Source: Acidobacteriota bacterium
GTDB taxonomy: Bacteria; Acidobacteriota; Terriglobia; Acidiferrales; UBA7541
Length of the DNA stretch: 12,287 nucleotides
Assembly (NCBI GenBank): GCA_003224075.1
Contig: QHYF01000067.1
Location: 1-12,287 of the forward strand
Direction: 5' to 3'
Notes under the pieces: model-generated
Seen by the model: only the letters and a program-made list of their open reading frames with translations
Databases searched by the model: none
Told to the model about the DNA's origin: nothing
Translations under genes and position numbers: made by a program
In this document: one piece after another, positions 8,374 to 12,287 of the stretch
Position numbering within the stretch: the first letter of the stretch is position 1
Layout: each line of letters begins with the position of its first letter

Positions 8374-9402
8374 ATGAAAGAATCCATCGCGAAATATCTC
8401 GAATACCTGCGGTCCGTGAAGAATTCCTCGCCGCATACGGTTTCGAATTACGGCAAAGACCTGGACCAGTTTGTGACTTATCTTTCGCCGCCGGGTGCGC
8501 GGCCACCCGCGCTCTCTGGCGTCACGCACAGACTGATCCGCGAGTTCATTGCGCATCTGCACGATCAAGGCCTGGAGAAAAGTTCCATCGCGCGGAAGCT
8601 CGCAGCGTTGCGCTCCTTCTTTAAGTACTGCGTTCGCGAAGGCCGTCTGAAGGAAAGCCCCGCGCGCCTTGTTCCCACGCCGAAGTTGCCCAAGCGCATT
8701 CCTTCGGTGCTTTCTGCAGAAGAGATGAATGGCTTCCTCAATCAGCTTGCTAGGATGGCCCAACCTGCCCTAGACCGCCTGTCATCCGCCAAAGGACGCC
8801 CGTCGCACGCAAGTTCTTCACCTGGCAGGCCGCGAAACAGTCCAAATCCATCCGTTCGCTCGGAAGAAGGTTTGTTCCTCCGGCGGGACCGCGCCCTCCT
8901 CGAACTTCTTTATGCTGCGGGCCTGCGCGTCAGCGAACTTACCGGCCTCGATCTTGCCGACATCGAGCAAAGAGAACGCATTCTCCGGGTACGCGGCAAG
9001 GGTAACAAGGAACGCATCGTTCCGTACGGTGCCAAGGCCCAGGAAGCCCTTGAGAAATACTGGCCGCTTCGCGAACAGCTTCTCGAGCAGGCGCACGGGG
9101 CGAGCGGCAAGCAATGCCCGCAAACAGAAGCGGTCTTTCTCAATTATGCGGGGCGGCGCCTCACGCAGCGTTCTGTCGGGCGCATCGTCAAAAAATACGT
9201 TCGCCTCGTCAACGTCAACTGGGACCTGCACCCGCACTCGCTGCGTCATGCTTTCGCGACGCATCTCCTCGCCGATGGCGCCGATCTCCGCGCCATTCAA
9301 GAACTCCTCGGCCACCAATCCCTCTCCACCACCCAGAAGTACACCCACGCTTCCATTCGCCAGCTCATGGAAATCTACGACAGGGCGCACCCCCACGCTT
9401 AG
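8374..9402 (+). CDS. xerC: XerC/XerD-type tyrosine recombinase with an extended interdomain linker
   Basis: This is a site-specific recombinase of the kind that resolves chromosome dimers at dif. It has 342 residues from ATG 8374. An in-frame TTG at 8362 is possible but adds only LWRR, so ATG is preferred. Residues about 1-90 form the SAM-like core-binding domain. The catalytic domain shows all expected residues: R185 (GLRVSEL), K209 (RGKGNKER), H288 and R291 (HPHSLRHAFATHLL), H314 (LLGHQSLSTTQ) and nucleophile Y323 (KYTHAS). Residues about 128-166 form a Pro/Ser-rich insert between the two domains that standard XerC/D proteins lack. It contains no motif I recognise, and the frame stays open through it. 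Position after dprA-topA matches the common dprA-topA-xerC order, with trmFO missing. XerC versus XerD cannot be settled from sequence alone. Confidence 0.92.
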   Translation: MKESIAKYLEYLRSVKNSSPHTVSNYGKDLDQFVTYLSPPGARPPALSGVTHRLIREFIAHLHDQGLEKSSIARKLAALRSFFKYCVREGRLKESPARLVPTPKLPKRIPSVLSAEEMNGFLNQLARMAQPALDRLSSAKGRPSHASSSPGRPRNSPNPSVRSEEGLFLRRDRALLELLYAAGLRVSELTGLDLADIEQRERILRVRGKGNKERIVPYGAKAQEALEKYWPLREQLLEQAHGASGKQCPQTEAVFLNYAGRRLTQRSVGRIVKKYVRLVNVNWDLHPHSLRHAFATHLLADGADLRAIQELLGHQSLSTTQKYTHASIRQLMEIYDRAHPHA

Positions 9403-9522
9403 GTTTTGTGCGCACTCTCGGGAAAACTTTCTTTCCACTCAGTTCAACGCTTGATTGCGACGTGGTCGTGCAACGGAAAAACCCCTACCACGATTATCCG
9501 CACTGCTACTTCTTGCCTCCGA

Positions 9523-9551
9523 CCAGATTCACTCCTAAAAGGTGATTCTGG
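9523..9551. other. Imperfect stem-loop in the xer/rpmA gap
   Basis: CCAGATTCAC at 9523-9532 pairs with GTGATTCTGG at 9542-9551 in nine of ten positions around a 9-base loop. Neither strand has a T-tract after it, so it is not a standard intrinsic terminator. It could stabilise the 3' end of xer mRNA. Confidence 0.4.
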
Positions 9552-9644
9552 CTGAGAGCTGCAGGATTCTCGCGCCTGGACTGAAGTTGAGAAATTCTTT
9601 CCCGGCGGGCCGCTGAGTTGCGTTTCCGGACAATAGCCCGGCTG

Positions 9645-9678
9645 AAAAGAAAAATGCGGTCCAGCGGGGCAGGACCGC
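9645..9678 (-). terminator. Intrinsic terminator of the rplU-rpmA operon
   Basis: On the minus strand GCGGTCC (9678-9672) pairs perfectly with GGACCGC (9662-9656) around a 9-base loop. ATTTTTCTTTT (9655-9645) follows directly. It begins 45 bases after the rpmA stop codon. This is a textbook Rho-independent terminator; the opposite strand lacks the T-tract. Confidence 0.85.
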
Positions 9679-9722
9679 GGAAGCAGAGCGCGCAGACTGA
9701 AATCGGCGCCTGCAAATGGCAG

Positions 9723-10001
9723 TTAGTTTGCGACGGACTTGACTTGTTCAGACGGCTGAATACTGATAAAGCGACCGTGACGGCACTTGTCCTGAAACTT
9801 CACAAATCCGGTGACCATTGCGTACAGCGTGTCGTCACTGCCGCGCCCGACGTTTTCGCCGGCCTGATGCCTGGTGCCGCGCTGACGCACCAGAATCGTG
9901 CCTGCGTTGACGAGCTGCCCGCCAAAGCGCTTGACGCCCAGCCTCTGACCGTGAGAATCGCGGCCGTTTGTCGAGGAGCCGCCGCCTTTCTTATGTGCCA
10001 T
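9723..10001 (-). CDS. rpmA: 50S ribosomal protein L27 (bL27)
   Basis: bL27 is a large-subunit protein whose N-terminus reaches toward the peptidyl-transferase centre. The 92-residue product shows the family signature MAHKKGGGSSTNGRDSHG, followed by LGVKRFGGQ and AGTILVRQRGT. It begins directly with MAHKK and so lacks the cleaved N-terminal extension seen in Firmicutes. AAGGA (10013-10009) sits seven bases before the ATG as a Shine-Dalgarno site. It is the second gene of the rplU-rpmA operon, 53 bp after rplU, and ends just before a strong terminator, so the operon holds only these two genes. Confidence 0.98.
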   Translation of the reverse strand: MAHKKGGGSSTNGRDSHGQRLGVKRFGGQLVNAGTILVRQRGTRHQAGENVGRGSDDTLYAMVTGFVKFQDKCRHGRFISIQPSEQVKSVAN

Positions 10002-10024
10002 GACGCAATCCTTTTCAGAAGAGC

Positions 10025-10040
10025 CCGCGGCCTAAAGACC
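10025..10040 (+). repeat. 16-bp direct repeat, copy 1
   Basis: CCGCGGCCTAAAGACC lies in the rplU-rpmA spacer and recurs exactly at 10718-10733. On the minus strand GGTC-TTTA-GGCC can fold into a small hairpin with one G-U pair. It may be a short dispersed intergenic element. Confidence 0.6.
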
Positions 10041-10054
10041 GCAGTTAGAGAAGT

Positions 10055-10366
10055 CTAGAGTTTGATGTCGCTGACCTGAACGGCGGTGTAATTCTGCCGA
10101 TGGCCGCGCTGAATCTTGTACTGATTGGTCTTTTTGAACTTGAGCACGGTGAGCTTTTTGGCGCGCCCCTGCTCGATGATTTTACCGGTCACGGTTGCTT
10201 TGCCGGCATCGGACCCCAGCAAAACCTTCTTGTCGTCCGTATGGACGGCCAAGACGGAGCCAAAATTGACCTTTTCCCCTACTTTGCCAATGACCCGCTC
10301 GATGCGGATGGTGTCGCCCGGCGCGACGCGATACTGCTTTCCCCCAGTCTGAATGACGGCGTACAT
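10055..10366 (-). CDS. rplU: 50S ribosomal protein L21 (bL21)
   Basis: bL21 is a 23S-rRNA-binding large-subunit protein. The 103-residue product has the typical opening MYAVIQTGGKQYRVAPGD and the typical C-terminal GHRQNYTAVQVSDI. A longer reading with an ATG at 10390 would add eight residues (MSQAHGGQ). I reject it because GGAGG at 10375-10371 sits four bases before the 10366 ATG, the family starts at MYAVI, and the predicted transcription start is itself near 10390. It is first in a two-gene operon with rpmA. Confidence 0.97.
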   Translation of the reverse strand: MYAVIQTGGKQYRVAPGDTIRIERVIGKVGEKVNFGSVLAVHTDDKKVLLGSDAGKATVTGKIIEQGRAKKLTVLKFKKTNQYKIQRGHRQNYTAVQVSDIKL

Positions 10367-10370
10367 CTGT

Positions 10371-10375
10371 CCTCC
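10371..10375 (-). promoter_or_regulatory. Shine-Dalgarno site of rplU
   Basis: GGAGG on the minus strand lies four bases upstream of the ATG at 10366. It fixes that ATG, rather than the one at 10390, as the rplU start. Confidence 0.85.
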
Positions 10376-10396
10376 ATGCGCTTGAGACAAACACTA

Positions 10397-10426
10397 ATTA
10401 TAAGAGTTCTGTGCGTGGGGCGTCAA
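10397..10426 (-). promoter_or_regulatory. Near-consensus sigma-70-type promoter of rplU-rpmA
   Basis: On the minus strand, TTGACG (10426-10421) is separated by 18 bases from a perfect TATAAT (10402-10397). The predicted start near 10390 leaves a leader of about 25 bases. That is too short for the structured L21 autoregulatory leader known from some bacteria. It is the strongest promoter in the window, as expected for ribosomal protein genes. Confidence 0.8.
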
Positions 10427-10905
10427 CGAAAGAAGAGCCGAAAGAAGCGCTGTGGAGACGCTCTAATTCCCATTTTGCGCATCAGCCACAGACTGAGCCG
10501 TTGCTACGCGTACCGAGCCAGGGGGGTGTAAACCTCCGGCAATTTGTATGAATATCAAAACAAATGGGTTACAGAATTTGATGGTTGTAAGTGCTTGATT
10601 CCAAAGAGCGCGAAAAGATGTTGATAGGCGCGACGACGGAAAAGCAACAAGACGTTCAAAAAAAAAGGTTAAGGCGAGAAACCGACGTTGCACCAGTGAC
10701 GAGAATGCTGACAGGAACCGCGGCCTAAAGACCAAGGGTATTCCCAACAGTTAAGATAGCACGGAATAACCATCTGTCGAATGAAAATCGAGGAAATGTC
10801 TGAGGGATCGTTTTCTGGCATCGAAGAGTTCTTTTTCCGAAGCAAGACTAAACGCGGGCGCCTTCGTCAGCCGGTTGAGTGAAATGCTGCGAAAACCAGA
10901 AGGAG
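10427..10905. other. AT-richer intergenic region without a convincing gene
   Basis: I see no credible gene in these 479 bases, which lie between the divergent rplU promoter and the 3' end of the orphan secreted-protein gene. They hold one copy of the 16-bp repeat, an A-run at about 10659-10667, and a GGGGGG-TGTAAA-CCTCC stem near 10520-10537. Base composition differs visibly from the upstream genes. The minus-strand stretch from about 10610 to 10490 resembles intergenic repeats I associate with acidobacterial genomes, but that is recollection rather than proof. Confidence 0.5.
10718..10733 (+). repeat. 16-bp direct repeat, copy 2
   Basis: Exact copy of 10025-10040, in the same orientation and again in non-coding sequence. 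Two intergenic copies within 700 bp are unlikely by chance. Confidence 0.6.
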
Positions 10906-11829
10906 TCACTGCAACACAGCTCGCCGCACTCTCACGAGCCGCGCTGCAAATTTAACCTTGGGCCAGCGGTCAACGTGCCTCTGATGATTTCCAGGAGCGC
11001 GCACGTCAGAATTCGCAGGTTCCAAGTGCAGAAGGCCAAATCGATAGTCGATGTGTATCTCGGCCAAGCGTCTATCCGGAGCAAGTGAGATATGTAACCC
11101 TGCCTCTTGACCGTGGGAACCGATCCGACGGAACTGGCGGAAGGAAATGGGATAGGCCTTGTGGAAGACATGATTTTCTCCCCTCGCGAAGTCAACCGAG
11201 CGTTCCAGCTTTTGAAGCGCCCCTGGAGCAAGGCGTACGATCAACTGAAACTGGTGATCGCTGGGCAGCTCAAGATTCTCGCCTTGAATGTCGAGCAATT
11301 CTTCGATCAGCTGAAATGCATCCCCCAATTCCTTTCCGTGTTCTCGATCGACTAGAGAAGTGTTCAGCATGGCATGGGTTATGGCAACAAAAGTCCCGCG
11401 CTGCGACGCATTGAGCTGCCCGAAAACGGAGGCGGGCACTGACGGTTCATCTCGCCTGCTTCCGCAGCGAGAGAGCAGGCCACGGATGATGACCTGTTGT
11501 TGACGGGCTAAATCCTCAAAATACAACCAGTCGATGAGGGAAGACTCAAAAAGCTCACGGTCGGCGCGGATATTTGAATTATTTGGAAGAGATGATTTCT
11601 CCCAGAGGAAGGGAGACCGCGCGTTTAGATCCAAGGTGGGAAAGACTTCTCCCTCCTGCAAACGAGCACGGACCGTCTCTTCAAGTTGGAGCTCGCTGGC
11701 CGCAGCTCGAACGAAACGGCATAAGGGACCTTCGACGTGGCCTGGCTCATCTTTTGCCTTGGCATGAAGCGGCGACACCACGGGTAATAGCATGAGCAAC
11801 GCCGCCAGACAAGAGACATAAACACACAT
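10906..11829 (-). CDS. Secreted protein of unknown function
   Basis: The product has 307 residues. Residues 1-24 form a clear signal peptide: a hydrophobic core (LAALLMLLPVV) and a cleavage-like site after LHAKA or nearby. I do not recognise a catalytic motif. The mature part is mixed alpha/beta and soluble, with FVAITHAMLNTSL near the middle, then LPSDHQFQLIVRLAPGAL. Near the C-terminus come AEIHIDYRFGLLHLEPANSD and a basic tail (RHVDRW onward). The YRFG...NSDVRA...RHVDRW pattern recalls uncharacterised secreted proteins in soil bacteria, but I cannot confirm it. AGGTG about nine bases before the ATG is a fair Shine-Dalgarno site. No gene partner is near; GC is lower than in the upstream genes, which may indicate transfer or relaxed constraint. 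Confidence 0.65.
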   Translation of the reverse strand: MCVYVSCLAALLMLLPVVSPLHAKAKDEPGHVEGPLCRFVRAAASELQLEETVRARLQEGEVFPTLDLNARSPFLWEKSSLPNNSNIRADRELFESSLIDWLYFEDLARQQQVIIRGLLSRCGSRRDEPSVPASVFGQLNASQRGTFVAITHAMLNTSLVDREHGKELGDAFQLIEELLDIQGENLELPSDHQFQLIVRLAPGALQKLERSVDFARGENHVFHKAYPISFRQFRRIGSHGQEAGLHISLAPDRRLAEIHIDYRFGLLHLEPANSDVRAPGNHQRHVDRWPKVKFAARLVRVRRAVLQ

Positions 11830-12188
11830 TTACACTCGCACCTACGAAAGCAGGATTCGCTTTGCGTTCCCGGATGACCTGCTGAATTTTCCTGGGGTAG
11901 GACCTGGAGAATGCAAGGGCACGCGCCAAGCCAATTCTGGCCTTCACAAAAGGGCAGTGTTGTCAGTCACTTGAAACTCTGGCGTGCGATCTCCATTCGT
12001 TTCCCGGTGCCATAGCCGGGCGACGAGTGACATGGGGGAAAGGCAGTTCGTTTAAGAGCTTCGTAAAGGTGCCAAGTGCGGGATAGCGGGCGGGTTTCCG
12101 AAAGTTTCCTGCTAAAAACACACTCCTGGCGGCTCAACTAATGTTGCGGAGACAAGCAATCGACCTGCTAAAACGATGAGCAATTGGA
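11830..12188. other. Intergenic stretch with no recognised gene
   Basis: No frame here shows family-like sequence or a supported start. A small CCCGG/CCGGG stem (12003-12007 with 12016-12020) lacks a T-tract. The decamer CCTGCTAAAA occurs twice (near 12108 and 12164). No good promoter for the minus-strand gene is visible. Confidence 0.5.
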
Positions 12189-12287
12189 ATGCTAGCCACG
12201 GATAGTCTTTTCGATGAGGTGGTTCGCAGGGCGGGACATCGTCTTCAAGCAAGGAAAGACCGGCTGCATGGATTCAAAAGCGAAAGA
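12189..12287 (+). CDS. Possible start of a gene running off the window
   Basis: From the ATG at 12189 the frame stays open for 33 codons to the last base. An in-frame TGA at 12177 makes this the first possible ATG. The peptide (MLATDSLFDEVVRRAGHRLQ, then a basic stretch) looks amphipathic and charged, like a soluble N-terminus, but matches no family I know. No strong Shine-Dalgarno site is present. The short length means it could be chance. Confidence 0.25.
   Translation, partial: MLATDSLFDEVVRRAGHRLQARKDRLHGFKSER

Larger units (their letters stand above)
9403..9722. other. Convergent intergenic region between xer and rpmA
   Basis: There is no credible gene in these 320 bases. They hold an imperfect stem-loop at 9523-9551 and the rplU-rpmA terminator at 9645-9678. 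The rest shows no recognisable motif. Note that obgE, which often follows rpmA, is not here. Confidence 0.7.

Noticed and set aside
10463..10747. Minus-strand open frame of 94 codons upstream of rplU
   Set aside because: No Shine-Dalgarno site, odd composition including a run of Phe from the A-tract, and the sequence looks repeat-like rather than coding.
10781..10882. Plus-strand frame of 33 codons beginning MKIEEMSEG
   Set aside because: Reasonable composition but no ribosome-binding site or promoter and no known relative; too short to support.
12003..12020. CCCGG/CCGGG stem near the right end as a terminator
   Set aside because: Only five pairs and no T-tract on either strand.

Overview
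The window is about 12.3 kb of ordinary bacterial chromosome, moderately GC-rich over the first 10 kb and visibly more AT-rich in the last 2 kb. Gene content and order suggest an Acidobacteriota-like organism. The hints are dprA-topA-xer clustering, a secreted beta-repeat protein built on NGPI motifs, a giant kinase-peptidase-aminotransferase fusion and a secreted orphan protein. The phylum call is inference and no rRNA is present to test it. There is no CRISPR array, tRNA, rRNA, prophage or insertion sequence.

Layout. (1) Bases 1-920 hold one secreted NGPI-repeat (DUF4097-like) gene broken into two opposed halves. The N-terminal half reads on the minus strand and the C-terminal half on the plus strand. 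Bases 1-28 are an exact inverted repeat of 543-570. Flipping the segment between the repeats restores one continuous reading frame with a signal peptide. This is either an invertible switch or a fold-back assembly artefact. (2) Bases 1012-4083 encode a 1023-residue triple fusion: an APH/hydroxylysine-kinase-like domain, an M23 LytM-type metallopeptidase domain, and a class III PLP aminotransferase or phospho-lyase domain. Catalytic residues are visible in all three. (3) Bases 4266-9402 hold dprA, topA and a xerC/xerD-type tyrosine recombinase, all on the plus strand and concerned with DNA uptake, supercoiling and chromosome resolution. (4) Bases 9645-10426 hold the rplU-rpmA ribosomal protein operon on the minus strand, convergent with xer. 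It has a clear near-consensus promoter, a Shine-Dalgarno site and an intrinsic terminator. (5) Bases 10427-12287 are AT-richer. They contain a non-coding stretch with repeat-like sequence, one secreted protein of unknown function on the minus strand, and possibly the first codons of a gene running off the right edge.

Housekeeping genes dominate. The items that deserve attention are the broken, inverted NGPI gene at the left edge and the three-domain fusion enzyme, in which a kinase and a PLP enzyme (a pairing known for amino-alcohol phosphate metabolism) flank an apparently intact zinc peptidase in a protein with no export signal.
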